This document shows positions 19,911-19,961 of a stretch of 19,961 nucleotides of DNA, one piece after another. The position numbers and the translations under genes are program-made. The DNA is from an uncultured Beijerinckiaceae bacterium (GTDB lineage Bacteria > Pseudomonadota > Alphaproteobacteria > Rhizobiales > Beijerinckiaceae): positions 1-19,961 of the forward strand of contig CALMGA010000551.1 of the NCBI GenBank assembly GCA_937863205.1. Direction: 5' to 3'. Position 1 is the stretch's first letter, and each line of letters begins with the position of its first letter. The notes beneath the pieces are model-generated. The model did no database searches. It was given only the letters and a program-made list of their open reading frames with translations, and was not told the origin of the DNA.

Positions 19911-19961
19911 CCCGCTCCCCCCCCCAAAACCGCCCCCCCGCCGCGCCGAGCATTTGACGTT

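Noticed and set aside
1624..19955. 13-bp GCGCCGAGCATTT shared by 1624-1636 and 19943-19955 as evidence of circular ends
   Set aside because: A 13-bp match within 20 kb of GC-rich DNA is expected by chance; the flanks differ.

Overview
The window looks like part of a plasmid backbone with a large accessory load, most likely from a high-GC alphaproteobacterium. I infer this from the GC-rich codon use and the resemblance of the recombinase remnant and replication genes to alphaproteobacterial plasmids. I cannot name a species. The backbone is at the right end: a ParA ATPase and a small ribbon-helix-helix partner (17418-18358) flanked on both sides by CGGT/ACCG repeats, then a replication initiator (18586-19584), an array of about 22-bp iterons (19601-19773), an AT-rich stretch and a hairpin.

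The left end (1-4873) is the most unusual part. The identical 12-mer TGTAGTGTTAAC occurs six times, always in the same orientation and always at a gene boundary (355, 1228, 2791, 3146, 4594, 4862). It occurs nowhere else in the window. The repeats cut the region into five gene-sized modules of 873, 1563, 355, 1448 and 268 bp. One module is exactly the gene of a complete tyrosine recombinase (Integrase_1-like, all catalytic residues present). Its start codon abuts one repeat and its last codons run through the next. Three minus-strand genes (recombinase, small HTH-like protein, ArdC-like metallopeptidase) all end by reading the repeat in the same frame as Val-Asn-Thr-Thr and then borrow a stop codon from the neighbouring module. 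The recombinase module is 291 codons long, so an excised circle would be an endless reading frame. I read this as an integron-like cassette array with a short, unstructured site. Cargo includes an Abi-type HEPN protein paired with a transglutaminase-like protein, and unknown proteins.

The middle (5695-13000) is a mosaic of defence-type and mobile DNA. It holds a chimeric ORF and a decayed tyrosine recombinase, a lone Shedu (SduA, DUF4263) nuclease, a tRNA-Arg(UCU)-like gene with a 31-nt insertion in the anticodon loop, a winged-helix regulator divergent from an orphan BsuBI/PstI-type restriction enzyme, an HNH-like protein, two small exported proteins, a serine recombinase followed by an HNH protein, and fragments of IS5- and IS630-type transposases. 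Three related sequences (7552, 10497, 11697) with the core AAATCA punctuate this part.

From 15807 down to 13007 on the minus strand lies an AT-richer three-gene operon: an NCS2 nucleobase permease, a three-helix membrane protein with an SdrD/CNA-B-like exported domain, and a DprA/Smf-like SLOG protein. Its gene content and tight spacing suggest an undescribed functional unit. An inactivated IS5-family element (15955-16894) separates it from the partition and replication module.
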